A stretch of DNA of 64,000 nt from NCBI RefSeq assembly GCF_021155775.2, contig NC_060233.1:31651077-31715076 (forward strand). The letters are read 5' to 3'. This DNA comes from Neodiprion pinetum. Taxonomy: Eukaryota; Arthropoda; Insecta; Hymenoptera; Diprionidae. The notes below the pieces were generated by a model. The model ran no database searches. It saw nothing but the letters and a program-made list of their open reading frames with translations, and was not told the origin of the DNA. Positions 28,701 through 43,100 of the stretch are shown piece by piece; positions within the stretch are counted from its first letter, which is position 1; each line of letters starts with the position of its first letter. Both the position numbers and the translations under genes were made by a program.

Positions 28701-31700
28701 GACGCATTTCTCTCCCTACTTGAAATATTTCACCACGTCATTCTACCGCGGTATAATCGTTCGTACACAGATATAATATCTTTGTCGTCCAAGCTGCAGT
28801 AGGCAAAGGAAAGAAAGCTTTCGTCGAGGATTTTAAAAATGAACGAATCACGCAAATACAAGGGAAACCACAATTTTTAGTCACGAAGTGAACTCGCACC
28901 TTATTCGATATATTTATTTTAGATGGAATATCTTTGGACGCGGGGGAAATTTCCGTGAACTTTAACTCACATCGTTGCATTTGAAATTCCTCGCACGATT
29001 TCCCGTCTATATACCATCAATTAGCGATGTTACTGCTTCCGGATTTCGTTAAGGTAAACTTACGTGAAGTCCCTTCGGTATTCCGCGGGTAGAACCCACT
29101 GCGGCGTCGTAAAACTGACCGTAAACGATGACCGTTTCTATCTCGAAGAATGGACGGATGCCTGGATGAATGTACCTAAGTATGCACCGGAGACATTATC
29201 CTCGCCGAGTCTTCCGCCTGACTTGTTGCAAATCGCCGTCAATTTTTCATTTTATACCAAGGTATATGCATACCTTTCATATATACTCTACATGTCTCGA
29301 TGTACATATGGTGTGAAAAACCATTGCACGTTATAACAGTGCTTGAAATATTTTTAAAGAATGGCTACAACAAATTGGAACGCTCGGCAAAACGTACCGC
29401 AGTTTGATACTGCAATTGATTGCCTCCGCAATGAATTTCCTCGGATTTTCTTCTCGTCGTTTCATTCCACGATACAAGAAATGCACGCAAGTGTTACGTT
29501 TCATCGACACGTTGTCGGCGGCTCGGTGTAAAACGTACGAGGCACGTATCAGGTACCTAGACACTTATCTGTTATTCACGTGTAAGTACGTGCGACGCCC
29601 GGAGCAGGATGATAGGAGTGCGGAAGTATTTACAAACGCGTTATTGCGGGCCCGCGATCTCGCCATGGGGTACTTTATGGGTCCTTTGCCCTCTGGAACA
29701 AGGAGGAGGCGCGTTTTGTAAAACTAACAGACGGACACCGTCTGCGGACTTCGAACCGTGCGGCATAAGCGATGGAATGACAGCTTGACGTTTTAATCGT
29801 TCATTCATTCGCTTTGGTGGGTATTCGTACGCCTGTGTAACCCACGATGTTGGATAAGTGACGTGACGTTGCAGGTATAAACGTTGCCTCGTGAACCGAG
29901 GATATACGAAGAGAATTTTACACTTTCATTGCGATATTCAATGCACACGGGTTTCGCTAATCATTGCTTTAGAAACTCCTGTGAAAAGTTAACGTGGCTA
30001 TAAATTGGAGGATTTTTGAAACTGTAGCAGACTTTGACAAATGAAGAAAACAAAAAGATTTCAAGCCAGTTTCAGAGATCGATCGTCTAAATGGTATCAA
30101 GAATGGATAATCGATTGACCACGGTCACCAATTTTGGTAACCAAATGAACGTGATGTTAAAACGAGTGTCTAGGAATCTTAGAAGAAAGACAATCCATCA
30201 ACAAACCTTCGATAGCGGCAGTCAAAGATGCGCTGGTTAAAAAGGTGCTCAAATATAAATAACACGTATATTATATCGAACGGAAACGTCTCGTCAGTTT
30301 AAATCAGTCTCTAATGGCTTTCCCCCCTGACACGAAATATATGTGATAACCGCAAGGTTTGAGAAACGAGTAAATTACTAGTTGGATGTATAATGCACAC
30401 ATGCCCTGAACCGCATCACCTGCTCCTAAAACGACCAATTAATCTCGCGGATGCAGAGACGAGTCACGCGCCATATTGTGGGGGAACCGAACAGTATCCG
30501 CTTTGTCTGAAACGTACGGTGTATGAAATTCCACTACGTTATCACGGGGCCCGCGGCACTCCGTGGCAGAAGGTCGGATGTGGGCGGGATAAGACGCGTG
30601 CAAAACGGGCCGGATGTCCCTCTTTTTGTTCCCGTGTGTTATACGCGGGTGTGTAGTCTGCTACCTGGGACGGGGATAAGGGGGTAAAGGAGAAACCAGG
30701 CGGAGAGAAAATCGGCGAAAAAGAAGTTTCCGAAAAAGGATTAAAATCGAGGAGAAGAAAAGCCGGAGTCGCTGCGGTTTCGCCGCGGCTGGTGCAGGTG
30801 CTTTTTTTTATCTTACCCTACCTCCGTGCCCCTATGAATCTGACTCTGAGGCCTCGACTCCCCGGCGATATCTTCGCCCGGTGCACCCACGTGCACGGCA
30901 TAGTAAACACCGGGCGAGATGCAGCCAGAGAAAGAGCGAGAGAAAGAGAGAGAGAGAGAGAGAGAGGAAGGGAGAGGAGAGAGAAACTTGGAATTGGGCG
31001 AGTAGTACACGGGCGAGAGATGGTGGGACGAAGACTTGAGAGAGGAAGAGATGAAGAGAGGAAAGAGAGAGGAGCAGACCCGGCTAATGGTAGCGCGCTC
31101 AAGAAGTAAGAACAGTGTACCGCGAGCTACGCGACTCGAAGCACCGCACGCCGCGCCATCGGAGCCAACGTAACGCCGATGCTGCAGGTGTCTCGACGTC
31201 GGTGGTTCCTACAGGTTGCAAATTTTTGAAGAAAAACCGCCCGTAGGAAGAGGCGTAAGTCGGAGGAAACGAAGCAAGCGACGCGTGACCCTGGTACCAA
31301 CCATCAGGTTAGGTACCGCAGGGTAGTCGGGTTCGGATCGCGAGTTCGGCGTCTGGGACCTTCGAGGTTCGAAGGGATCCCTTATTATGGGGTAGTCATG
31401 ACGGAAGGAATTAAGCTGCTGCGGTCCCAGGGCGGCGCTGCCCTGGTCCTAGTGTCGGTGCTTATGGTGGTATCAGGGGGGCCCGGAGGAAGCGGGGAAG
31501 CGGGAAGTAGCGGTGCGCCGAAAGTGTTTTCCAAAGATTTTGAGTGGACCCTTGTGCCCGGTTTGAGCAAGCGCGATAACCGCGGGAGTGTCGTCGATAA
31601 GGGCGGTGAGAAAACCGGGATTCCTCCAGGGGTTGAGGGGCCAATTTTCCCACGAGAGCATTCACGCAGCCTGCGGAAACGCGCCGCGGATATTCCGCCT

Positions 31701-34700
31701 GATTTTCACCGCAGGAGAAAATACCAGAGGGGGTATCGCGGGCCCCGGGTCCAGGGATTCTACTCCGGGAGAAAACCCGTCGCCTACGTTCACATTCAAC
31801 CCTCCTCTCCCAGGGTAGCTTTCACGAGGAAATGCCACCGATGCATGGTTTACTACAAACCCTGTCCCTCTCCTGTCAACCAACCCGTCAGGGTCTGGCC
31901 TACCAACAAGTATGGAAGACCTCAGGCCAACTGGTACGGGCTTAAATACGGTGAGTTTGTTAGCGGAGAACCCTGTCAGACACCGGAAAGATGAGCTTTC
32001 GAGAGCTTTGCGCTCTGCCAAGGCGCCTCCGTTGAATCAGGATCGCGTCCCGTGTCTCTCTATCCTTGCATCGCGCATCGTGCACCACATCGATGCACCG
32101 GCGCTTGTCAACGGGGCAGACGGCAGAGACAGGAGAGGCTAATCCTCCGCATCTGTCTCTCTGCAGCTAGTCCTACTCGCTAATCTGACAGCCGATCGTA
32201 AATCGGTCCATGAAAATTTTTCGGCTCGATATCAGAGTGGACGGTGTCATCTATCGCACGTGTTTATCTTTGCTATGGCTCGTTTTCGGTGTTAAGACTG
32301 ATTGGTCTACGTGCCGTAAACTCCACCAAATAGAAATTGAAGCACAAATTCGATCCACCCTATTGGTTCCAATACATTTGAAACATTTTCAATTCACTTG
32401 AGCTCTACGATTTACGAGTCTGTTGTCATAGTTGAAAAGATAACAAACCCTTACGTCTGGTTTAATGTAACTACACACGTACGGCAGTAGCCCGAAATGA
32501 TAATTCATTTGCCGCAAACTGGTAGATCCCAATGAAAAAGGAAAACCGATCGTGGACTCTGTAAAGCCTTGCTAAAGCACTGAGTAACCTCAGGCGCGAT
32601 ATGTCGCGAAGTTATCGGGCGATGGTTATCACGACGGTATCTCGTCACCAGCTGTCATCCTCGCTTGCGCCAACACTCTTCTCGTCTTCGTTTACTTTAC
32701 GCGTATCCGTGCACCATGCGTGATTGCGATTAGCCGTCGACGCCCATTTCGATGAATCGGGCTGCTCCCCAGGGTCACTAAATTTTCAGTCATTGAACTT
32801 GGAGAAGAGCGATAAGTGCGATGGATCAATTAGCGCAGAACACTACGTTCGAAAGTTTCAATCGTTCCAGCGCTGTTAATTTACCGAAAGACTTAACGAT
32901 CAAGATCTTTCGTGCAATGAGCTGCGAGAATTTCACGGTGACGAGAGAAACCTTTGAATCGACTTGATCGACTGTTTCAATAGCTTTCGAACACCCTCGA
33001 GTGTCTTTCTTCCAGCGGGATTTGACGGTGGGTGAAATCAGATACCGACGTGTCTTTTATACAAGTCGTTTTAACCGTGTGTCACTTGTGAATAATTCTT
33101 GATTGAAATGAACTGCATAAGTGAGTTGAAAATTGCTAATCACAGATCACTTCAAATTGAACTCATTTACAGAAAATAGACTATAGACCAACCCTGTTCT
33201 ATTACTAAATTACTCCAAAGTCGAAGAATAGTTACATGCAGGAAGAAGAATCATACAGTCTCATAAACATTGATTTAAATTCGCACACTCGCTTATATTT
33301 TATAGCCTCTGAATTAATGGATCGAGTATCGACACACGATAATTTAAGAGACATTTTTTCAATCGCTCTGGTTAATTATTACCGTCCCGAATGGGATGGA
33401 GCGAGCGATTCGCCGCAAATCCTTCAACGGATAATAAAAATGACCGTCTGTCAAAAAACCTGGTATATATATAATACCGCGGCCACTTGGGAAGAGAAAA
33501 TAAAGTTGTTCACCTGGAGAGCCATGGTTGGATCGTTTCGCCTCGCGTCGCGGCTCGCCTGCAGAAGTGGTGGACCGTTTTAAATCGTATTAATTGAATC
33601 CGATCTCCGTACCAAATGGCGTTAAGCTCGCATCCTTGCCGCAGAGACCTGCTTTTCGATGAAAAAATATATCAAACGAATCGATGGCTCAATCGACGAT
33701 ACGCGCTCATCGAAAAACTAATTCGCGAGCAGGTACGAGTGAATAGAAATTCGATTAACAATCAGTTCATATTTATTCATCAAACTTAACGTTCAAGCGT
33801 CTGTTCGAAGAGAGTCCGAATATTTCAAAAACGGAAGGTTACCGACGATGTCAAGAAAAATCGGATCCCTGTGGTATTTGGTCTTTTATTCATTTTATTC
33901 TCTGCGGAGCAGAAGCAGCAATGACCGATTATGACCGAAGCAGCCTCGATTATCCGGGAACGTCAATCCGAGGATAAACACGCTCGCCACCTGTAACCTG
34001 CGATTATCGAGTGATTTTTGGCGAACGTTTCGGAACGCGATATTATTATTCCTTTTCTTATTACATGCGGCTGCAGTTACCAGCTGCAACTGCACTCCTC
34101 TTCGGATGCATCGTTAGAACGGGTAGGCATCGTGAAAGGCTGAACGGTACAACGTGCCCATCCAGCAATCCTATGCATCTTTGGAATTAACTTTTAAACC
34201 GGAAACTTCGCAAGCACGATACGAAGCGACGTTTTCTTCGCTTTATTTAACCTTCTTTACCGCATCTCTCTTTCTCTTTATCTTCTTCGATGCTCGACAC
34301 TCCCACCTACACACCTGTTTTTTGCCTCTTCTTATTTTCCCCTCTTTTTTTTCATCTCGTCTCTCAATCTGTCTCAATCCTCTCGGTGCTTACGTGAAAA
34401 CGAGTTATAACCACCTGAGAGAGTCGTCGGCGCGTATGCACGAGCTTTATACCAGCTTTATAGGTACGTATACCTATACCTACGTGCGTATCACAGTTAT
34501 GTACACCTTGATCGCAATTTGCGTGAAACTGCATCGCGACCCTGTGTGTTGTACACACTCGCTGTATACGAGAATTTTCGTGCTGTAAAAAAAAATGAGG
34601 AAACTTCCGATCCTCCGAAGCGGATCTAAATTCCGTTGATTCCCTCTAAAGATTCGCACTAAATTCCGTCTTTGTGTTCCAATACCGTACGAATCTGATC

Positions 34701-37700
34701 TCGGTTTCTACCGTCGCCCATACGTAAATTACACATTATACGTATAACACGCTTCGCCTCGACGACGGTACTTTTGTACTTCGGTATCTCGCAATATCTT
34801 CTCGTGTCCGCTCACGCCAACTTCCTTCCTGTCGCGGTCGAGCTCTCACCCACACATCTAGTTAACGAAGATATCAGGAAACGAACTGGTGTACATGAGG
34901 TATATTTATAGTGTGATTGAGTCATTTTTTGCTGAAGATAACAAAAAAGACGAAGGTGATGAGAAATATGACGACGCTCGCGGTCAGAAAAATATCTTAA
35001 TTCATATACATCCGAACGAGATCTATTTTTCCTAACATAGTTCGTTCAATCAACGAAGAATCTTGGCTCTATCTGGGTGTGCAAAAGAACAAAAAATTGC
35101 AAGTTTTACGAAACACTTTTTTTCCGAAACTGATAAAAGAGTTCCTTTCAATCAAGTATTTGAATCTACAGCTGGCTTCGAATTTGACGCAAATGAATAT
35201 AAAACAATTCTTATCGATGGATATGAGCGCGTTTTTTTTTTTTATCACTTCACAAGTATAAATACGCTTATATGCGTTATTTTGGAAATATTTTACCGCA
35301 CGAATTGTAAAGAGTTTTTCACGGACGTGGCTAATCTGATATTTTTATTTACTTACATCGAAATCGTTTTATTTTCTTTCTTTCGTTCGACGGTAGTTTC
35401 ACGTAACGACAATTTCACGTATCCAGTTACACACCGCTATTACACCGTACACACAACACGCGTGTTCGGACAGCTACCGTGTATCGATACATATATTATT
35501 AATATTACGGTCGCGATCCTCGAGATAGGAAAATTAAACCGATTTCTCTTTCAAGTTTGTTGTTTTCATTGCTCTTCCTTACCGAGCATAGTATACCTGT
35601 AATCTTTTTTGTTATCGTTAATTTTCTCCGTACGGGATGAGAAGAAATTACACTTTCGGCGGAATGCGTGACTCCACTTATGATTACCAATTATAACAGC
35701 CTCGTCTATGCTCCAGGCAAGTCAGGACGCGTGCTCAGGAAGCTAATTAATCGTCATATTTAGGACTAATTCAGTCGTACACCTAATATTCTAACACTTC
35801 TAATACACGCCTGGATCCCGAGCGCAGGGCGAGGAACGGATAAATGAACTATTTCTGAGAATGATTACTGTGACGCTGATTAATTATCAGTCATCAAGAA
35901 TATATTCTCATATGTTTATATGTATGTACGCATACGTGATCTTTCGTATGGGATCGTACAATTACGTAAATGTATACGTGAATCCAATTAGTGAGACGGA
36001 TTTTGTTTGCTGATTACTACAGTACAATATAAAATACAAACAGCTCGTTATATAATGATGATACATCAAGCGCACACGTTTTAATTATGTCGGGTAAATA
36101 AAAAGATTTTATAATGATAAACTAATGACAATTGAATCTGTGCGTAGAATGTCTTGGACAATATCTGTTACCTTTTTGAGAAGAAATCGGCTTCGGAATT
36201 ATAACTGTTTCTTTTCAATCTAGCCGTTAACATTGTATTTTTCCATTTCATTCTCCAGACGTAATTTTTTTTAGCGTCGATGCATTCGAAAGTCCCGCCT
36301 ACAATTATGTACAAAACAAGAATAATCATTAAGATTGTTATTTTAATGAGACAAAAGTTGAAGCCATAAATTACAAGTTTTTTATTTTGTGTAAACTGAA
36401 CAATTACCTCGCGTCACAAAGCAGTGAATTTCGACGATATATGTTTCACGAGTGCAACGATGCGGTAAACAATTTAACAGGGGCTCGGTATCGAAGTTCG
36501 GATTATTAGTTCTGAACAATTTATGATTCACAGTTGACTAGACAATTGCTGTAAATTACAAGCAGCGTTTATGAGGTGGTTTAAGGAAGTCGACAACGGC
36601 TAGTTGCTCGTCATTGACAACCCCGAGGCGTTCAGAGAAATTTTCGAAGAGGATCGAGAATAGCAGAGTGTATGTAACGATTGTACAATACTTGGTTGAG
36701 ATAAAAAATCGAGGTAGTTTCACGTCTTGAACGGGTGTCAGCAGCACAGAGTTATGTCTTCGCGTGAAATATGAACGAGAAACTGCAGCAGAAAATGAAC
36801 TCGCCATTGCTTCGCTTCATAAACCGTGACGCCGAGAAATATAGAAGAGCAGAGACGTCAGATTTTTATCGCTATTCCAGAATCTAAATTCTAAAATTAA
36901 TCGGCTTATCTTGAACTCTCGTATAAATAGGTATAGCAGCTCGGCTGCAGGGTTGCCCGATGCTGCACTTTAATTATAATATTTTTGACGAAATACTACA
37001 CGTCAAGCTGCGGTTGAAGAAATCTTTAAATCGTGGCATTATCACAAATTTTATAATAAAATTTATCGTAATTAGCATGAAAAATATTCAGACGGAATTT
37101 TCTGTTTTCATTAAATTATATGCAGTAGGTTTGATTATTTCTTTTAATTTATTTGTGATAAATAGTAATAAGAAGTGTCAGAAACTTTTGCCCTGAGTGA
37201 AATTACATTTTGAGTATAAGCTTGTATTGCAGGACCTCGTTACAATATTATACCTTGGGTAGTTGGTGACTGGGTGGTAAAACAAATTTGATAAAGAATA
37301 TCGACAATGCCGGTTCAGAATCCGAAGTGCAGGTTTCGTTGTTCAATTCACTATGAGAACTGGCTGCAACAATCGATTTACGATTGTCATCGAGGTAAGG
37401 AATTTATAGAGTGGTGCGGCTGGATAAAAGGGGCCGTGATTGGCATGGCAAGGATACACCTTGACCAACTTGAATCGGAATAAGACAGCGCCTTTATCGT
37501 TATCCATGACACGTGACAATTATTATAACTCGAGTCGGGTGTATCACTTTCTTTCGTCGAATTTTAATAAAAATAGCCATGCGCTGCATGGTTAGGAATT
37601 CGGAACGGTTCCAGCTCTCTTTCTGTCCTTTAGAGCGGATCGGTATCGGGTAACCAACTAATGAAGAAAATAGAGCATTGAGTCACCATGAAATGACCTA

Positions 37701-40152
37701 CTCAACAACCGTTTAGAACAAAGATCAAAAATCCGTGGCATCGACGAAGCTTTCTGGAAATCAACGATATTTATATAAAAGAAACGAACACGTTACCATT
37801 CTTGAGAAAAACAACTTTTTGTCAATGTTCAGGATTTCCAATCGATTTCTTTTTACTTTTCTAAAACAAAGCCTCTTTTGCACGAACAAAGTAAATCTGT
37901 TCTTAAAAGAATTTATATTCGACTCGAAAACCCGGATTTTAATAACGGGGACTTGGGATTTCGGTGTATAATTCAACAAGCGTCGTTTAGTGGATGAACG
38001 GTAATTCCTCATTTCGATAAAACGATTACTGTTATTGATAATCACGTACCCGGTAATTAGTAACCAAAATTAATCGGAAAAAGAATCTTTACCAACGGCT
38101 GATTCCGTATGTTGAATACAGTATTATTCTCCAGCTGTGGATCTATGTGTAAAAGTGACGTATCGCTGTATAGTAAGCGAGATGTGTATCTGCCTACCGA
38201 GATAGCTCGACTTTTATGCTGAGCCAGATTTCCGGGAACGAAAATGAGCCGGCTGATAGGAGAGAAGCTATGCCCAGTGCCCCGATTTGCCAAGCCTTGA
38301 GGGTTGAGCTTTATGGCGGTCGTTTTTTAACGTCCGTGCAGCTTCGGAATCAATGGATGAATGATTAAACAGAATGAGTGGCTTGTTCTTGCCAACTTGG
38401 TCGCTACACTCCGTCAATTCGAATGTGTTCACCGATAATGCGATATTATATATCGCACCTACTCGCTGCGTTATATGTGTAATATATTAGTTAGGCGCAA
38501 CGCGAGTCGGGGTTATGAATAAACAAATTGAAAAAAATTACCCACGCCGCACGCAGCTGCGAGGATTGTGCAACTTTTTTCCGTGCAATTGATGGATAAA
38601 CTCATTGTCAGATTTGCCTCCGGCTTCCAATTATCCCTATCTTCACGCCTCGCGCTGTTTCTTCTTCTTATTTTATTCATCATCTTCGTATTCTTTGCGC
38701 CTCGCGTTTCAATTTCTTCTCACTTCTCTTACCCGCGACAGTTATTACTAGATAATAAATAGTAATCAATAATAGACTCGGCGACGGAGATGTTTGAAGA
38801 CGTTTTCAATCGCCTCGATCTTCTGTGCCTCGAGAGATTTATAGCCTTACGATCGCGTTGGTGTCGATTCAGTCCGCGGTACTCGACCATTTATTCTCTC
38901 CACTATAGGCTTCGATCGATCGTTTCGCTTTCTTTACCGTCTGTTTTTTCCCCTCTTTGAACCATCTCTTTTTTTCACCCTTTCTCGGAATCTTCAACTT
39001 TAACCAAGCACCCCCGAAGACTTGAGTAAATATCAATTTTTTCACCGTTCTTTGTAACGAAACAAATTTCTTAGCCGAAAAACCGGTCAATTATTGTTCC
39101 GATCGATCGATCGATTAACCTGAGCTGTCGCGAGGCTTTGAATTGAAAAGAAAATAAAAAATTTTACAATTTTTGCATCCCACAGTGTCTCTGTACACGA
39201 AGAAGTGCTTTACATCGTAAGAAAATGACAAGTGGCACCACCTTCTTCGTATTCTGCAGAGGTCATAGGATACCCGACGCGGTATGTCGGTGTGGCAGTG
39301 ATATAGGCGATATCGGTTCGATCTACGAGAGTTGAGAGGATCTATGCTCGACGAATATCTGTTGTGACAGCATTAGACGTGATCTATAGCCCGGGGCTGC
39401 GACAGCAGGGATGTGCCAAGGGCTGCCCTACGATTATAATTTTCGTTTCGTCTATAGAGAAAATTGGCCTATTAGATAGTTGAAATTAAAATAGATTGTC
39501 GTAAGCAGGAATAGTGAAGAAGTTAACGCGTGCTGGATGAAAATTTGACACGTGAATAATGAACAGTAAAAATTAATTCTACCCGCCCGGAGTGAGAGCC
39601 GCCTCTTCTTCTCTCTCTCTCTCTCTCTCTTTCTATCTCTTTCTTCTCTCTGTCTGTACACCTTCGCTTATGACATCCCTGCACACTCTCCTTCTTTTTC
39701 TTTATTTCTCTCTGTCTCTCCCTCTCGCTCTCTCTCTCTCTCTATCTTTCTTACATCGCGTCGTGACTTTCTTCGAACTCTAACAAATCAACGAACCTGT
39801 GTCGCGTGTACTTACAGATGTCGAGTTATACGTATACAGATAATGCAGCTGTGTTACATAGCATCTCGCTGCATCCTCTCGAACGAAAGGAATACCCACG
39901 TGGACAGGCTACGTGTTAAGTGAACAGAGAATGAAAGAATATCTGTACAGACGCCGAGCACTTGTCACGATACCTTTTCATCAATCATCTCATGCCTGAG
40001 CCGTCGTTCGGTCTGTATAGGCATAAGTGTTGTATGCTAAGAGGAGTTATTGCTCAGAATTGTTTATCGATATCGTTCATTGAATTTGATAAACCGCGGC
40101 ATCTTTTTCGACGGAGATAACAACTAGCGATGATGATCATCGTATGTAATAT

Positions 40153-40194
<42 letters not shown>

Positions 40195-43100
40195 TTCATC
40201 GCTCTTTCTCTTGGGTACAATTATAGTGAGCATACCCTGCGCAGGCTTGTTATTGGCATCTGGTTATTTATTTCCTTATTTTTACCACCCTTTTGGTATT
40301 CCTGTTGTATTAACTTTGCTGGTTTTCTTTTTTTTAAATTGTTTTCCATCTCAATTTTTTTACTCTTTATAATTTGCTTCAACCGTTTATCAAGATCCAT
40401 TTATATTGACTTCAGGGTCGGGATAATGCTCACGTCATGCTCTTAAAAACTCTCGAGATTCAATTTGCGCTGGGGAACTTATCTCCCGAGTTTATAAGGA
40501 GCTTACTTTGGCTTGCGCACGATCCTACGTTTTATGCCCGATCGCGTTCGTGTTTACGTTTTTATTTCATACGCATGACGGTCTTTCGCGTATTATATAT
40601 ATATACACACATTATACGTGTGTACAAAAAACCGTAAAGTGCCCCATACTTTCATGCGCACTTGATTGGCACTCGGACACTCCAACTGAAATAGAATTAT
40701 TTATTATTATACTCAATACGTTCTACGTGAACCAATTGAATTCTGTTTGAAAGCGGATTAAGCACAGGCGAATCGACGTTCTACCATTTGCAGTTGATCA
40801 ATCGCTAAGAAACGAAATGCAAGGACCTTTGAGTACGACTGTATCATATCGAAGTCAAAGTATACCAATATCGTCATTGAGTGTGACTCGCTGATTATCA
40901 GATCTACTTAATTTTCGCGATATTTCATTACGCGCGATTCTTTTTAAACTCTGAAATCATAAGCATCGATGTATTGAAAAGTGGGCTTTGGTTGATAAGA
41001 TTTTCTGATGTACAAATAGATACGAGATTATTATTACGTGAATAACATAGGCGAGTGATTATAGGTCAATGGTAAAAGACAAATTAAACCAAGGATATAC
41101 CGAGTAGTCGACGATCGGATGGTCCGTGACCCGGAAACGGTATCCTCAACACCCTGCAGGACAATTGCAGCGTTGGCAGGTAGTTCAATGCTGGTTTTGG
41201 CATATTGATCTCTAAGAAATGGGTAGAATATTTTGAAAAAATGCATTAAATATGAACTCTATCGATTAGGTACGTTGCCAGTATTGATTGACGAACGATC
41301 ATCTTACCCAACGGCAATGCCAGAATTAATGTCAGCGATCAAAACTTCCAAAGTTTCAGGAAGGCTATCAAACACTTCCAGGCTAAGCGTTACCGCAGTT
41401 GCGTTGTCCCAATTGACCAAAACAACGATCGGCTGATAGTCGGAAAGCTCTCTTGTGAAGGCTATTACACTTTCGCTGATAACTTGAACGTTCAAATTTC
41501 CAGCCTGAATTATCGTACTGTTTCGCAACTGAATAAGTGCTTGTACATTCTTGTAATTACTGATATCGGCTGCCTTTTGAGCCGCGAGATTCAATGTTAA
41601 ATAGTTCGAGTTCACCGGCAGCATGGTAGTAGCATTTGTTGAAAAACCTGTAAAAGAATTGTGCGCGTAGAATGCAAACTCGCGGTGTCAGCAATTTCCG
41701 AGATGTCGAGACCAGAACCAAGAGGAAAAGAATACGCGAAATACTAACCGGCGGAAGTTGTGTTGTCCCACTGATAAGGAGTGCGTTCGGGATCTCTTGA
41801 GAACGATTCGTAACGACTTTCGTCGGTGCTGCACGCCTGAGGATCCTCGGTTTCTTCCCATGTAAGATAGGTATCGGTCATACCGATTTCGTCCCCGTTA
41901 TAAATGGTCGCAACACCGGGGAGCAGAAAGAGCAGTAAATTAACAGCATCCACGCGGGCCTCGCCGAGCTTCGTTGCGATCCGACTGTTGTCGTGGTTTC
42001 CAAACTGTTTCCAAAGAAAAATCGTCCCATTAATTATTCGGGATATTCTATTATAGTTGTGGCTTAGAACGATCTCTGCTTTGGTAACTTACCACCCAAT
42101 TTGCCGTTGCGTTATCCGGCAAGTTCTCCATCCATTTGACAATTATGTCCACTACTTCACTAGCTGTGTCTAAAACGGCGTTATTCACGCCATTCTCGTC
42201 TTTGATCATGAAAAAGTTGAACGGTATGTGCGATCCGTAATCGTAGTATTCCATTATGCTTGAAATATTTGCGTATGCTTCGGTGAACATCACTCTCTCA
42301 ACACCGTCCCCTTTCACAGACGTATAATTGTCTATGTGATCCCTCCATATTTGTACTATTTCGTAATTCTCTTGCAAATCCTTCGTGTATATGTGCTCGA
42401 GATAGTAGTAATCAGTTGACTCGTAGCCGTCCAAACCAGATTCCGGCTCGTCTGCCAGTGAAGCAGCTTCTATCAGGTAGGGCAAGGAGTCGATACGGAA
42501 ACCGTATATACCACGATCTAGCCAGAAGGTTAGTATCTCCTGGAAACAATGAAATTTGACGTAATAGTGACGGTCGATTATAATTATCGCTAATCAATAT
42601 GATACCGGTATCGCACCTTGGTTTCCTCTATCACCAGCTCGTTCGTGAAGTTAAGATCGGGCTGCTTGACGTGAAATTGATGAAGATAGTAGGCCTGACG
42701 CTCGTCCACCCATTCCCATGCGCTTCCGCTGTTGAAAACGCTGAGCCAATTATTCGGCGGGTTCCGAGTGCCGTTTACCTCGATTCCTTCGTTCCAAATG
42801 TAGTAATCGGTGTAAGGATCGACGCTGTACTTGGAATAGTTGAACCATGCGTGTTCGTCGCTTGTATGATTGGGTACGTAATCCAAAACTACTTTAAGAC
42901 CAAGTTCATTTGCCGTGGCGATGAGGTCGTCGAAATCGTCCAGGGTACCATAGACTGGATTGACGCTAAGGTAATCGGAAATATCGTAGCCGCTGTCGAT
43001 TAAGGGACTCGCGAAGAAAGGTGACAGCCAGATAACTTCGACCCCCATGTCAACCAAGTGAGTCAATTTGCTAGCGATACCTGAGAATGAATTAGTTTTA

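Larger units (their letters stand above)
19308..31397 (+). other. Giant laminin intron, left part (12 kb), no gene seen
   Basis: The first 500 bp contain a cluster of ATTAATCG motifs (19458-19784). The rest is mostly AT-rich with patches of higher GC (about 23290-23420 and 30400-30660). Simple repeats include GA at 21976-21996, a TCC/CTT/TCG tract at 25487-25548, GA near 27800-27835 and a GA-rich tract at 30930-31090. Open frames are short or come from low-complexity tracts. I found no transposase, reverse transcriptase or RNA gene. Confidence 0.6.
32184..41033 (+). other. Giant laminin intron, middle part (8.9 kb), no gene seen
   Basis: AT-rich sequence with CT microsatellites at 39611-39630 and 40157-40187, and a GATCGATC run near 39103-39115. 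A 179-codon open frame at 35063-35602 (+) has no motif or splice support. The stretch below 41034 should contain the 3' UTR of the nested alpha-glucosidase gene. A weak minus-strand AATAAA lies at 40700-40705. Confidence 0.6.

Noticed and set aside
35063..35602. 179-codon open frame (+) in the giant intron
   Set aside because: About one frame this long is expected by chance in 64 kb on two strands. It has Phe/Tyr/Ile-rich AT-biased composition and no domain, signal peptide or splice support.
36922..37196. TATAAATA followed 30 bp later by a 78-codon frame
   Set aside because: The ATG would fall almost at the start site. The product is AT-rich with no signal peptide or domain, so chance is likely.
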